Below are positions 7,925 to 16,723 of a stretch of DNA of 64,000 nt, one piece after another. The position numbers and the translations under genes were made by a program. Position 1 is the first letter of the stretch. Each line of letters begins with the position of its first letter. Location of the stretch: contig NZ_BAABCJ010000001.1 in assembly GCF_039538765.1 (NCBI RefSeq), positions 434,001 through 498,000 of the forward strand, in the 5' to 3' direction. The notes beneath the pieces were generated by a model that saw nothing but the letters and a program-made list of their open reading frames with translations, did no database searches and was not told the DNA's origin. This DNA is from Zhihengliuella alba. Its GTDB lineage: Bacteria > Actinomycetota > Actinomycetes > Actinomycetales > Micrococcaceae.

Positions 7925-8728
7925 TCAGGAGGGACGCGAGGTCAGCCAGATGGTGAAGGCGATGATGATGCCCAGGCCCGCGGTCCAGACGAAGAGGCCC
8001 TCGGAGACAGGACCCAGCGAGCCCAGCTCGGCGCCGCCCGGCGAACCGGTCGCCTCGACCTCCTTGAGGAACGTGATCACGTCGCGCTTGTCCTCGGGGG
8101 TGATGTTCGAGTCATTGAAGACCGGCATGTTCTGCGGGCCGGTGGCCATGGCCTCGTAGATGTGCTTCTCCGTGACGCCGTCCAGCGACGGGGCGAACTT
8201 GCCGCGGGTCAGCGCGCCGCCGGCACCGACGGCGTTGTGGCACATGGCGCAGTTGACGCGGAAGATCTCGCCGCCCTCGGCGGAGTTGCCCAGGCTGCTG
8301 TCGAGCCACTTCGACTCCGGCACTGCGGGGCCGGGGGCGAGGGACGCGACGTACGCGGCGAGCTGGCGGGTCTGTTCCTCATCGAACTGGACCGGCTTGG
8401 CCTGGGCCTGGGGGCCCTGCATCTGCATGGGCATGCGCCCTGTGCCGACCTGGAAGTCGACCGACGCGGCGCCGACGCCGATCAGCGAGGGACCAGAATC
8501 CGTGCCCTCGGCGTTCATGCCGTGGCAGGTGGCGCAGTTGGCGATGAAGAGCTTGTTGCCCTCTTCGATGTCGCTCGCGCTGTAGGCGCTGGCGGCCTGA
8601 GCCTCGTTGACGCTGCTGGCGGCGGCGTACAGGCCACCGGTGACAAGCAGACCCATCAGGAGCAGCGCTACAGCGGCGAGCGGATGCCGGCGCTTTTGCG
8701 AAAGTGCCTTCACTTGCTGGTTCCTCAC
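7925..8728 (-). CDS. qcrC: Diheme cytochrome c subunit of the bc1 complex
   Basis: The 267-residue product has two heme c motifs, CATCH (65-69) and CAMCH (160-164), an N-terminal signal anchor (about 17-38) and a C-terminal transmembrane helix (about 240-262). The two hemes substitute for a separate soluble cytochrome c, delivering electrons directly to the aa3 oxidase in the actinobacterial supercomplex. It follows ctaE and precedes qcrA in one operon. Confidence 0.97.
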   Translation of the reverse strand: MRNQQVKALSQKRRHPLAAVALLLMGLLVTGGLYAAASSVNEAQAASAYSASDIEEGNKLFIANCATCHGMNAEGTDSGPSLIGVGAASVDFQVGTGRMPMQMQGPQAQAKPVQFDEEQTRQLAAYVASLAPGPAVPESKWLDSSLGNSAEGGEIFRVNCAMCHNAVGAGGALTRGKFAPSLDGVTEKHIYEAMATGPQNMPVFNDSNITPEDKRDVITFLKEVEATGSPGGAELGSLGPVSEGLFVWTAGLGIIIAFTIWLTSRPS

Positions 8729-8780
8729 TAAATTATCTTGGAAGTTGGTGGAGCGTGGCCGGCCGGCAGGCCGGGGCCGA

Positions 8781-9419
8781 CTACTTCAGGAAGTAGATGA
8801 TCGCGAACAGTGCGATCCAGACCACGTCGACGAAGTGCCAGTAGTAGGACGTCACGATCGCCGAGGTGGCCTCGAAGTGGCCGAACTTCTTCGCGATGTA
8901 GGCGCGGCCGATGATCAGCAGGAAGGCGATGAGACCGCCGGTCACATGCAGACCGTGGAAGCCGGTGGTCATGTAGAACGCCGAGCCGTACGCGTTGGAG
9001 CTCAGGGAGACTCCGTGGTGCACCAGCTCGGTGTACTCGTACGCCTGCACGGAGACGAAGATGGCGCCCAGGATGAACGTGAGGATGAACCACTCGACCA
9101 TGCCCCACTTCTTGAGGTTCATCAGCTTGCCCGTGCGGCGCGGCTGAAGGTTCTCAGCAGCGAAGACGCCGAACTGGCAGGAGAAGGAGCTCGAGACGAG
9201 GATGATCGTGTTGATCAGAGCGAACGGCACGTTCAGCTTGGCGCTCTCGGTCGCCCACAGTTCGGGCACTGCGGCGCGCAGCGAGAAGTACATGGCGAAC
9301 AGCGCGGCGAAGAACATGAGCTCGCTGGCAAGCCAGACGACAGTTCCCACCGACACCATGTTGGGGCGGTTCGGTGCAGCGTGCACCGGGGCATTGAGGG
9401 CATGAGTCGCAGTTGTCAC
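8781..9419 (-). CDS. ctaE: Cytochrome c oxidase subunit III
   Basis: The 212-residue product is a five-helix form of subunit III of the aa3 oxidase, with WLASELMFFAALFAMYFSLR, the SSFSCQFGVFAAE helix and the C-terminal TSYYWHFVDVVWIALFAIIYFLK helix typical of the family. Subunit III stabilises the catalytic subunit I. The start is GTG at 9419, with CATAAT exactly six bases upstream and no Shine-Dalgarno sequence, so this first gene of the ctaE-qcrCAB operon is probably translated from a leaderless transcript. Confidence 0.96.
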   Translation of the reverse strand: MTTATHALNAPVHAAPNRPNMVSVGTVVWLASELMFFAALFAMYFSLRAAVPELWATESAKLNVPFALINTIILVSSSFSCQFGVFAAENLQPRRTGKLMNLKKWGMVEWFILTFILGAIFVSVQAYEYTELVHHGVSLSSNAYGSAFYMTTGFHGLHVTGGLIAFLLIIGRAYIAKKFGHFEATSAIVTSYYWHFVDVVWIALFAIIYFLK

Positions 9420-9425
9420 AGCCCC

Positions 9426-9431
9426 ATTATG
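9426..9431 (-). promoter_or_regulatory. Candidate -10 box of the ctaE-qcrCAB operon (leaderless)
   Basis: CATAAT on the minus strand precedes the GTG of ctaE by six bases. A TTGGTG about 19 bases upstream is a weak -35 candidate. Confidence 0.55.
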
Positions 9432-9554
9432 CCTATCCCGAGGGCCTCCGCACCAATGCGGCAGGGCCCGGGAGGCCCGTTTTTCCGCCGGTCAGGCGCT
9501 ACATCCGCGGAATGACGGGCCAGAAACATTTGCGCGCTTTCTACAAATCGTAGA

Positions 9555-9560
9555 TAACCT
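9555..9560 (+). promoter_or_regulatory. Candidate -10 box of trpD (leaderless)
   Basis: TAACCT is followed by six bases and the GTG start of trpD. TTGCGC at 9530-9535 is a possible -35 box at a long spacing of 19. No tryptophan-rich leader peptide is seen, so trp-type attenuation is not supported here. Confidence 0.5.
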
Positions 9561-9566
9561 GTTGGC

Positions 9567-10619
9567 GTGTCAACGTTCAGCGCCGCCCCAGAGTTCCGAA
9601 ACTGGCCATCGATCCTGTCTGCGCTGCTCGCCGGACAGGACCTCGCGGAGGACGACGCGGCGTGGGCGATGGGCGAGATCATGGCCGGCAACACCTCCGA
9701 TGCGAGGGTCGCCGGCTTCCTCGTCGCGCTGCGCGCGAAGGGCGAGACCGTCGACGAGCTGGCCGGCCTGGTCGCCTCCATGCTCCAGGCCGCCCGCCCG
9801 CTCGAGATCGCGGGAGAGAAGCTGGACATCGTCGGGACCGGCGGCGACCGCCAGAACACCGTGAACATCTCCACGATGGCCGCCCTGGTCTGCGCCGGGG
9901 CCGGGGCGCGCGTGGTGAAGCACGGGAACCGGGCGTCCTCCTCGTCCTCCGGCTCCGCCGACGTCCTCGAGGCCCTCGGCGTCCGCCTGGATGTGCCGGT
10001 CGAGTCCCTCCCCCGCGTCCTGGACGCCGCGGGCATCACCTTCTGCTTCGCCCAGGTCTTCCACCCCTCGATGCGCTTCGCGGCGGTCCCCCGGCGCGAG
10101 CTCGGCACGGCCACCGTGTTCAACTTCCTGGGCCCGCTCACGAACCCCGCCGATCCGACGGCGTCGGCCATCGGCTGCGCCGACACACGCATGGCGCCGC
10201 TCATCGCGGGCGTCCTGGCCGCCCGCGGCCGCCGCGGCCTGGTCTTCCGGGGCGACGACGGCCTCGACGAGCTGACCACGACGTCGGGCAACCGTGTGTG
10301 GGAGGTCCGCTCGGGCGAGGTCGCGGAGTCGACACTCGACCCGCGGGAGCTCGGCCTGGGCCGCGTGACGATCGAGGACCTCCGCGGGGGCGACTCCGTG
10401 TACAACGCGCGGGTCGTGCGCGAGGTGCTGGACGGCTCCAGCGGCCCCGTACGCGACGCCGTCGTCCTCAACGCGGCCGCCGGCCTCCTGGCCTACGACG
10501 ACGACGCCCAGGGGCCGCTGCAGGCGCGTCTGGAGTCCTCCCTGCGTCGCGCCGAGGAGTCCATCGACTCCGGCGCCGCGGCCGGGGCCCTCGAGCGCTG
10601 GATCGCCGCGACCCGCTGA
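9567..10619 (+). CDS. trpD: Anthranilate phosphoribosyltransferase
   Basis: This enzyme joins anthranilate to phosphoribosyl pyrophosphate in tryptophan synthesis. The 350-residue product shows the PRPP loop GTGGDRQNTVNIST (from residue 90), KHGNRASSSSSGSADVLEALG and the anthranilate-site HPSMRFAAVPRRELG segment. It starts with GTG at 9567, divergent from ctaE across a 147-base gap, a gene pairing common in actinobacteria. No other trp gene lies in the window. Confidence 0.96.
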   Translation: MSTFSAAPEFRNWPSILSALLAGQDLAEDDAAWAMGEIMAGNTSDARVAGFLVALRAKGETVDELAGLVASMLQAARPLEIAGEKLDIVGTGGDRQNTVNISTMAALVCAGAGARVVKHGNRASSSSSGSADVLEALGVRLDVPVESLPRVLDAAGITFCFAQVFHPSMRFAAVPRRELGTATVFNFLGPLTNPADPTASAIGCADTRMAPLIAGVLAARGRRGLVFRGDDGLDELTTTSGNRVWEVRSGEVAESTLDPRELGLGRVTIEDLRGGDSVYNARVVREVLDGSSGPVRDAVVLNAAAGLLAYDDDAQGPLQARLESSLRRAEESIDSGAAAGALERWIAATR

Positions 10620-10660
10620 CCCGCCGGCTGGCCCCCCGGGGAGGCAGTTCGGCGCGCTGC

Positions 10661-10690
10661 GGCTCGTCCCCTACTGGCTCGTCCCCTACT
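10661..10690. repeat. Tandem 15-bp duplication at the 3' end of the GntR gene
   Basis: The 15-mer GGCTCGTCCCCTACT occurs twice back to back (10661-10675 and 10676-10690). The TAG stop of the GntR gene lies in the second copy, and an identical TAG follows in the first, so the coding end carries a duplicated stop. Confidence 0.9.
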
Positions 10691-11471
10691 GCGGATGCGC
10701 CTGCCCGGGCGTGCGACGGACCCCTGGACGCTGCAGCGGCACCCAGAGCTTGTATCGATCCGCCCGGTAGTAGGAGATCGAGTAGTCGACCAGCTCGCGC
10801 CGCACGTACGCGTGCCGCTGGATCTTCAGCAGCGGCGAGCCGCCGTCGACCGCCAGCAGCTGAGCGTTCCCGGCCGTCGCGGCCGTCGCCTCGATCTGGT
10901 CCTCGCCCCACTCCATGACCAGCCCGTAGCGCTCCTCGAGGCTGCTGTAGAGGCTCGTCGGGGCGGGCTCGTCGAGGAAGCCGGGCACCCGGTGCTTCGG
11001 CAGGTAGTTCTCGTCCAGGCTCATCGGCATGCCGTCGGCCAGGAGGAGCCGCCGGAAGCGCACGACCGGCGTGCCGTCGGCCAGCTCCATCTCCCGAGCG
11101 AGCCCGCCTGCCGCCGGGACCTCGTCGAAGCGCAGCACACGGGCTGCCGGGACCATGCCCCGTCGCTGCATCTCCTCGCTGTAGGAGGTGAGCTTGACCT
11201 GGAGGTCCATCTTCGGCCTGGCCACGAAGGTACCCAGGCCCACGACGCGTTCCAGCACGCCCTGCGCCACGAGCGAGTCGATGGCCTGGCGCAGCGTCAT
11301 GCGGGCCACCGCGAACCGAGCGGTGAGTTCCCGTTCGGAGGGCAGGAGATCGCCGGGCTTGCAGGCGGTCCGGACGTGCTGGTGGAGGATCTCCCGCAGT
11401 TGCAGGTGCTTCGCCAGGCCCGAATGGGCATCGATGTCGCCGCTGATCGCGGCGGCCCTGATCTTCGCCAC
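10686..11471 (-). CDS. GntR family transcriptional regulator (UTRA/HutC subfamily)
   Basis: The 261-residue product has an N-terminal winged helix (about 25-95, LLPSERELTARFAVARMTLRQAIDSLVAQG) and a C-terminal UTRA effector domain (about 110-250, with PVVRFRRLLLADGMPMSLDENYLP). Such proteins typically repress sugar or amino-sugar genes and release DNA on binding a small metabolite, as DasR and NagR do. No sugar genes are adjacent, so its targets are probably elsewhere. The GTG start has a strong GGAGGAG ribosome site. A terminator separates it from ctaF, so it is an independent gene. Confidence 0.9.
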   Translation of the reverse strand: MAKIRAAAISGDIDAHSGLAKHLQLREILHQHVRTACKPGDLLPSERELTARFAVARMTLRQAIDSLVAQGVLERVVGLGTFVARPKMDLQVKLTSYSEEMQRRGMVPAARVLRFDEVPAAGGLAREMELADGTPVVRFRRLLLADGMPMSLDENYLPKHRVPGFLDEPAPTSLYSSLEERYGLVMEWGEDQIEATAATAGNAQLLAVDGGSPLLKIQRHAYVRRELVDYSISYYRADRYKLWVPLQRPGVRRTPGQAHPQ

Positions 11472-11501
11472 TGCAGTTCTCCTCCTCCGTCCGGGGACGC
11501 G

Positions 11502-11546
11502 AAAAGCGGGGCGGCGGCCTCCTGGACGGAGAGCCGCCGCCCCGCT
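11502..11546 (-). terminator. Intrinsic terminator after ctaF
   Basis: The arms 11505-11518 and 11533-11546 pair over 14 bp, and on the minus strand the stem is followed by TTTT. It ends the ctaC-ctaD-ctaF transcript before the GntR gene. Confidence 0.85.
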
Positions 11547-11567
11547 CGACGCGGCGCTGATTGGTGC

Positions 11568-11969
11568 TTAGTGGGCGTGATCGCCGCGGCTGTACTCGTA
11601 GGTCCAGCCGATGACGCCGACGACGGCGAAGCCGGCCCCGATGTAGAGGATCCACCAGCCCACCGCGAGGCCCAGGAAGCTGATCGCGCATGCGGCGGCG
11701 AGGAAGATCGGCCACCAGCTCCACGGGGAGAAGGCCCCGATCACGCCGGCGTTCTCATGGATCTCCCCGTCGAGCCGGTCCTCGGGCCGGGGGCCCACTC
11801 GGCGCGCGGTGAACAGCAGATAACCGCCGATCATCATGGACAGGGCGACGAGCATGAGCAGCGCCGGGAAGCCGACCCACTCGTTCCACTCGGTCATCAC
11901 GCCGTAGACGATCGCGACCGGGAGGAAGAAGAAGACGCCGCCCAGGAACAGCCAGGATTCGATCTTCAT
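11568..11969 (-). CDS. ctaF: Cytochrome c oxidase subunit IV (actinobacterial type)
   Basis: The 133-residue product has four hydrophobic segments and begins MKIESWLFLGGVFFFLPVAIVYG, matching the actinobacterial aa3 oxidase subunit IV. A WSWWPIFLAAACA segment and a short histidine-rich tail (GDHAH) close the protein. It lies three bases after ctaD, in the same transcript, and is followed by a strong terminator. Confidence 0.93.
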   Translation of the reverse strand: MKIESWLFLGGVFFFLPVAIVYGVMTEWNEWVGFPALLMLVALSMMIGGYLLFTARRVGPRPEDRLDGEIHENAGVIGAFSPWSWWPIFLAAACAISFLGLAVGWWILYIGAGFAVVGVIGWTYEYSRGDHAH

Positions 11970-11972
11970 GAT

Positions 11973-13694
11973 TTAGCTCTTGTCCTTCTGGTCGGCCGGA
12001 CCGAAGACCCGCCCCGCCACGCTGTCCGGCGTGGAGCGGCCAGTCAGCTCCGGGTGATGCAGATCCAGCGCCGGACGCTCGGAGCGGATCCGCGGGATCG
12101 AATGGAAGTTGTGTCGCGGCGGCGGGCAGGAGGTCGCCCACTCGAGCGAGCCACCGAAGCCCCAGGGGTCGTCGACCTCGATCTTCCGCGCATGCCGGGC
12201 CGTGATCCAGACGTTCCAGAAGAACGGGATCATCGAGGCGCCCAGGACGAACGCGAACACCGTGGAGAACTGGTTCATCGTGGTGAACCCGTCCTCGACC
12301 ATGTAGTCAGCGTAGCGGCGCGGCATACCGATGACGCCGAGCCAGTGCTGGATGAGGAACGTTCCGTGGAAACCCAGGAAGAGGAGCCAGAAGTGGATCT
12401 TGCCGAGGCGCTCGTTGAGCATGCGACCCGTCCACTTCGGCCACCAGAAGTAGAAGCCGGCGAACATCGCGAACACCACGGTGCCGAACACGACGTAGTG
12501 GAAGTGCGCCACGACGAAGTAGGTGTCGGAGAGGTGGAAGTCCAGCGGCGGCGCCGAGAGGATGATGCCGGTCAGGCCGCCGAAGAGGAACGTGGCCATG
12601 AAGCCGATGCTCCAGAGCATGGGGGTCTCGAACGTGATCGACCCCCGCCAGAGCGTACCGATCCAGTTGAAGAACTTCACGCCCGTCGGGACGGCGATGA
12701 GCATCGTCATGAAGCCGAAGAACGGCAGCAGGACGGCACCGGTCACGTACATGTGGTGGGCCCACACGGCGACGGACAGAGCGGCGATGGAGATCGTGGC
12801 GTACACGAGGCCCTTGTAGCCGAAGATCGGCTTGCGGCTGAACACCGGGAAGATCTCGGAGACGATGCCGAAGAACGGCAGCGCGATGATGTACACCTCG
12901 GGGTGGCCGAAGAACCAGAACAGGTGCTGCCACAGGATCGGTCCGCCGGCCTCCGGCGAGAAGATGTGCGCGCCGAAGCGCCGGTCCGCGCCGAGTCCGA
13001 AGAGGGCCGCGGCCAGCGGCGGGAAGGCCATCAGGACCAGAATCGCCGTGATGAGCGTGTTCCAGGTGAAGATCGGCATGCGCCACATGGTCATGCCGGG
13101 TGCGCGCAGGCAGATGATCGTGGTGATGAAGTTGACCGCGCCGAGGATCGTGCCGAAGCCCGAGAGCGCCAGGCCGAAGACCCAGAGGTCCCCGCCGACG
13201 CCCGGACTGAAGGTCGTGTTCGACAGCGGGGCGTAGGCGAACCAGCCGAAGGAGGCCGCGCCCTGCGGCGTGAGGTAGCCGGCGACGGCGATGGAGGAAC
13301 CGAAGAGGAAGAACCAGAACGCCAGGGCGTTCAGCCGCGGGAACGCCACGTCGGGCGCTCCGATCTGCAGCGGCATGATCACGTTGGCGAAGCCGGCGAA
13401 CAGCGGCGTCGCGAACATCAGCAGCATGATCGTGCCGTGCATCGTGAACAGCTGGTTGTACTGCTCCTTGGTCTGCAGGATGTTCATGCCCGGCTCGAAG
13501 AGCTCGGCGCGGATCAGCAGCGCCATCACGCCGCCGATGCAGAAGAACAGGAAGGAGGCGATCAGGTACATGTAACCGATCGTCTTGTGGTCCGTCGAGG
13601 TGATCCAGTTGACGACGATGCGTCCCTTGGACACCGGAACGACGCGAGGCGCGAGGCCCTTGGCCTCGTCAGTGGCGTACTCGTAGGTGGTCAT
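11973..13694 (-). CDS. ctaD: Cytochrome c oxidase subunit I
   Basis: This is the catalytic subunit of the aa3-type terminal oxidase, reducing oxygen to water and pumping protons. The 573-residue product has 12 hydrophobic segments with the heme and CuB ligands recognisable in MHGTIMLLMF, WFFGHPEVYIIALPFFGI, VWAHHMYVTG and VAHFHYVVFG. It starts six bases after ctaC and is followed by ctaF. The C-terminal tail carries CPPPRHNFHSIPRI, usual in actinobacterial CtaD. Confidence 0.97.
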   Translation of the reverse strand: MTTYEYATDEAKGLAPRVVPVSKGRIVVNWITSTDHKTIGYMYLIASFLFFCIGGVMALLIRAELFEPGMNILQTKEQYNQLFTMHGTIMLLMFATPLFAGFANVIMPLQIGAPDVAFPRLNALAFWFFLFGSSIAVAGYLTPQGAASFGWFAYAPLSNTTFSPGVGGDLWVFGLALSGFGTILGAVNFITTIICLRAPGMTMWRMPIFTWNTLITAILVLMAFPPLAAALFGLGADRRFGAHIFSPEAGGPILWQHLFWFFGHPEVYIIALPFFGIVSEIFPVFSRKPIFGYKGLVYATISIAALSVAVWAHHMYVTGAVLLPFFGFMTMLIAVPTGVKFFNWIGTLWRGSITFETPMLWSIGFMATFLFGGLTGIILSAPPLDFHLSDTYFVVAHFHYVVFGTVVFAMFAGFYFWWPKWTGRMLNERLGKIHFWLLFLGFHGTFLIQHWLGVIGMPRRYADYMVEDGFTTMNQFSTVFAFVLGASMIPFFWNVWITARHARKIEVDDPWGFGGSLEWATSCPPPRHNFHSIPRIRSERPALDLHHPELTGRSTPDSVAGRVFGPADQKDKS

Positions 13695-13699
13695 TGGTC

Positions 13700-14572
13700 C
13701 TACTCCCCCTCGTCCGCAGTGGACTGCCGGGCGACTTCAGCGGGCTTCTTGTCGTACTCCTCGCCGAGGTGGCCGTCGGGAAGCGTCTGCAGGTAGTCCG
13801 TGAACTCGGACTCGGAGACGACCTCGACATTGAAGAGCATTTCCGAGTGGTATTCACCGCAGAGCTCGGTGCACTTGCCCTGGAACGTGCCCTCGACCTG
13901 GGGCGTGAGATGGATGTAATTGGTGCGGCCCGGGAACATATCCAGCTTCTGCAGGAAGGCCGGGATCCAGAAGCTGTGGATGACGTCGCGGCTGTTGAGC
14001 TGGAACTCGACGGGCACATCGACGGGCAGGTACAGGGTGGGGAGGTCCTCCTCCACGCCCGACTCACCGGTGAGGTGGGCCTGCTTGCCGGCGAAGTACT
14101 TCTCCTGGCCCTCGTACGAGTAGTTGAAGTCCCAGGCCCACTGCTTCGCCCGGACGTCGACGACGAGCGGCGAGTCGACGTGCTCGTTGACGGTGCGCTG
14201 CGTGTTGTCGGAGAAGAAGAAGAGCGTCAGGACCAACATCAGCGGCACGCCCGTGTAGAAGATCTCCAGCGGCAGGTTGTAGCTGAGCTGGCGCGGGTAG
14301 CCGGTGTCGTTCTTCCGGCGGCGGTAGGCCACGATGCACCAGATGATCAGCGCCCACGTCAGAAGGCCGATGGCGAGAGCCGCGATCCAGGAATTGACCC
14401 AGAGATCCTGCAGCATTCCCGTGTGATTGGTGTTGTCACGATCCTCGTTCGGCAGCCAGCCCCGCTGGGCTTGCTCCGAACACCCCGTCAACAACAGCGC
14501 ACCGGTCGCGGCGAGTGCCAGGACCTTCGTCCTTGTCCGCCGGCGGCTGTTGGTTCGGTCTTGCGAACTCAC
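13700..14572 (-). CDS. ctaC: Cytochrome c oxidase subunit II (lipoprotein)
   Basis: The 290-residue product carries the CuA site CTELCGEYHSEM (C234, C238, H242, M245), which receives electrons from QcrC. It has an N-terminal lipoprotein signal with the lipobox LLTGC (C31) and two transmembrane helices (about 62-83 and 108-127). The start is GTG at 14572 preceded by GAGGAAGGG. It is the first gene of ctaC-ctaD-ctaF. Confidence 0.96.
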   Translation of the reverse strand: MSSQDRTNSRRRTRTKVLALAATGALLLTGCSEQAQRGWLPNEDRDNTNHTGMLQDLWVNSWIAALAIGLLTWALIIWCIVAYRRRKNDTGYPRQLSYNLPLEIFYTGVPLMLVLTLFFFSDNTQRTVNEHVDSPLVVDVRAKQWAWDFNYSYEGQEKYFAGKQAHLTGESGVEEDLPTLYLPVDVPVEFQLNSRDVIHSFWIPAFLQKLDMFPGRTNYIHLTPQVEGTFQGKCTELCGEYHSEMLFNVEVVSESEFTDYLQTLPDGHLGEEYDKKPAEVARQSTADEGE

Positions 14573-14717
14573 AGACGGCCCTTCCTCTTTGTTTTAGTGC
14601 TGAATGATTCTTCGTCTGGACCCGTCCATCCGACGCCGGATGAGGGCGCGCCCGAAGGAAGCCTAGTTCTACTACTCGCTGTAGAGCTTACCGCGTGAGG
14701 GCCGTCTTTGCAGAAAG

Positions 14718-14767
14718 AAACTCCGGCGGCCCGGATGTGTCGCCAATCCGAGGTCACGCCGGAGTTT
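14718..14767 (-). terminator. Probable terminator of the A-type Fe-S carrier gene
   Basis: The arms AAACTCCGGCG (14718-14728) and 14757-14767 pair over 11 bp with a 28-base loop. On the minus strand the stem is followed by TTTCTTTC, consistent with an intrinsic terminator 32 bases after the gene. Confidence 0.6.
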
Positions 14768-14798
14768 CAGTGCTGCACCGTCCGCTGTGCGGGCCGGC

Positions 14799-15173
14799 TC
14801 AGTGGAACGAGTCGCCGCAGGCGCACGAGCCGCCCGCATTCGGGTTGTCGATCGTGAAGCCCTGCTTGGAGATCGTGTCCTCGAAGTCGATGGAGGCGCC
14901 GTTGAGGTACGGGACGCTCATCTTGTCGATGACGACCTCGACGCCGTCGAACTCGCGGACCGCGTCGCCGTCGAGGATGCGCTCGTCGAAGTAGAGCTGG
15001 TAGATGAGGCCCGAACAACCGCCCGGCTGCACGGCGACACGCAGGCGGAGGTCGGTGCGCCCCTCCTGCTCGAGCAGGCTGCGCACCTTCTCGGCGGCGA
15101 CGTCGGAGAGTTCGACGCCGTGGGTCGGCATCTCGGTGGCGTCCGCAGTGGCCTCGTTCGCGGTGGTGGTCAT
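14799..15173 (-). CDS. A-type iron-sulfur carrier protein (HesB/IscA/ErpA family)
   Basis: The 124-residue product has the three family cysteines, one in GGCSGLIYQLYF and two in the C-terminal CAC of GGSCACGDSF, which hold an Fe-S cluster or iron for delivery to apo-proteins. The start is the ATG at 15173, preceded by GGAGG; an upstream in-frame extension reaching 15281 lacks family similarity. It lies immediately upstream of the cta genes, which need Fe-S and metal centres, though the terminator between suggests separate transcription. ErpA-type is most likely but not certain. Confidence 0.93.
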   Translation of the reverse strand: MTTTANEATADATEMPTHGVELSDVAAEKVRSLLEQEGRTDLRLRVAVQPGGCSGLIYQLYFDERILDGDAVREFDGVEVVIDKMSVPYLNGASIDFEDTISKQGFTIDNPNAGGSCACGDSFH

Positions 15174-15249
15174 ATTCAGTCCTCCATTGATGGTGTCGGG
15201 TGGCGGCGTTGCTGCCGTACTCCCTTCGACGTCCATTCTACGCCGGGGA

Positions 15250-16653
15250 TCAAACCGCCGCCCGCTCCCCCTGGACCGCATTGAGGCGGGCCAGCAGCAG
15301 GGCCTCCGCCGTGACGGCCCGCTGGAATTCGCCCAGGTGCAGGGACTCGTTGGCGCTATGCGCCCTGGAGTCCGGGTCCTCGACGCCGGTCACCAGGATC
15401 TGCGCCTGCGGGAAGACCTCGGTCAGGTCCGCGATGAAGGGGATGGAGCCGCCGACACCCGTCTCGACGGGGGCATGGCCCCAAGCCTGCTCGAGGGCCC
15501 AGAGGCACGCCTGGGCGGCGGGTGCGGAGGTGTCCGTGGAGAAGGCGCTCCCCCGCTCCGTCACGTCGACGCGGACGGAGGCTCCGAAGAGGTCCTGCCG
15601 CTCGACGTGGCGCCGCAGCGCCTCGCCCGCGGTGACGGCATCCTGGCCGGGGGCGAGGCGGATGCTCACCTTGAACCTCGTGACGGGCACGAGCGTGTTG
15701 GAGGACACCGCGACCGAGGGGATGTCCATCCCGATGATCGAGAGCGCGGGCTTGTTCCACAACCGGTCGGTGAGCGGACCGGTCCCGGCCAGCCGGAGGC
15801 CGTCGACGGTCGACGCGTCGCGGCGGAAGTCCTCCTCGGGATAGTCGACGGTGGCGCTCTCCTCGGCCACGAGGCCCTCGACGGCCACGTTGCCGGCGTC
15901 GTCGTGGAAGGTGGAGATCAGGCGGCCCGCGATGGTCGGCGCGTCCAGCACCGGTCCCCCGAACATCCCGGAGTGGACGGCGTGGTCCAGGACGCGGACC
16001 TCGATCTCCGCGGCGGTCACGCCCCGCAGGCTCGTGGTGAGCGCCGGGGTGCCGATCCGCCAGTTGGTCGAGTCCGCCACGATGATGACGTCGGCGGCGA
16101 GCAGGTCCCGGTAGGCCTCGAGGAAGTTCCGGAAGCTCGGCGACCCGTGCTCCTCCTCCCCCTCGATGAAGAAGGTGACGCCGACCCCGAAGTCCTCGAC
16201 GACGTCGAGCACCGCACGCAGCCCGGCGACATGCGCCATGATGCCGGCCTTGTCGTCGGCGGCCCCGCGCCCGTAGAGACGACCGTCCACCTCCGTCGCC
16301 TCGAACGCCGGCGTGTTCCAGAGGTCCGGGTCTCCCGGGGGCTGGACGTCGTGATGCGCGTAGAGCAGGATCGTCGGCTTGCCGGGCGCCGCGGGACGCC
16401 GGGCGACGACGGCCGGGCTGCCGTCCGCCCCGCTCGGCGTCGGAGCCGTGAGGATGCGGACGTCCTCGATGCCGGTGCTGCGGATCAGGTCGCGCACGGC
16501 CTCGGCGCTGCGGGTCAGCTCCCGGGCCTCGAAGGCCTCCCAGGCGATCCCGGGGATGGCGACGAGCTCCTTGAGCTCGGCGATGGTCTGATGGAATTCC
16601 TGCTCGACGCGGGCGGCGATGGCCGCCACGTCGACGTGGTTGTACGAAGTCAT
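15250..16653 (-). CDS. M20 family dipeptidase / peptidase
   Basis: The 467-residue product is a zinc-dependent M20 peptidase. Metal and catalytic motifs are visible: LLYAHHDVQP (metal histidine and catalytic aspartate), GRGAADDKAG (bridging aspartate) and EGEEEHGSPS (catalytic glutamate pair), with a dimerisation domain in the middle. Substrates are probably dipeptides or related amides. The start is ATG at 16653, with GATAGT eight bases upstream. It is divergent from the DUF3043 gene. Confidence 0.92.
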   Translation of the reverse strand: MTSYNHVDVAAIAARVEQEFHQTIAELKELVAIPGIAWEAFEARELTRSAEAVRDLIRSTGIEDVRILTAPTPSGADGSPAVVARRPAAPGKPTILLYAHHDVQPPGDPDLWNTPAFEATEVDGRLYGRGAADDKAGIMAHVAGLRAVLDVVEDFGVGVTFFIEGEEEHGSPSFRNFLEAYRDLLAADVIIVADSTNWRIGTPALTTSLRGVTAAEIEVRVLDHAVHSGMFGGPVLDAPTIAGRLISTFHDDAGNVAVEGLVAEESATVDYPEEDFRRDASTVDGLRLAGTGPLTDRLWNKPALSIIGMDIPSVAVSSNTLVPVTRFKVSIRLAPGQDAVTAGEALRRHVERQDLFGASVRVDVTERGSAFSTDTSAPAAQACLWALEQAWGHAPVETGVGGSIPFIADLTEVFPQAQILVTGVEDPDSRAHSANESLHLGEFQRAVTAEALLLARLNAVQGERAAV

Positions 16654-16711
16654 AGCTTCAGACTATCGCCGGTCGACGGCGGCTGTTTTCTACCTCACGC
16701 CCGGGTGCCGG

Positions 16712-16717
16712 TAGACT
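16712..16717 (+). promoter_or_regulatory. Candidate -10 box of the DUF3043 gene (leaderless)
   Basis: TAGACT is followed by six bases and then the GTG start. No ribosome binding site lies between, which supports a leaderless transcript. Confidence 0.5.
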
Positions 16718-16723
16718 TCTGGG

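Noticed and set aside
9420..9566. Trp attenuator before trpD; a short stem GGGCC-CGGGA-GGCCC followed by TTTTT lies at about 9462-9481
   Set aside because: No leader ORF with tryptophan codons is present, and the stem lies upstream of the proposed promoter, so it cannot attenuate trpD from it.
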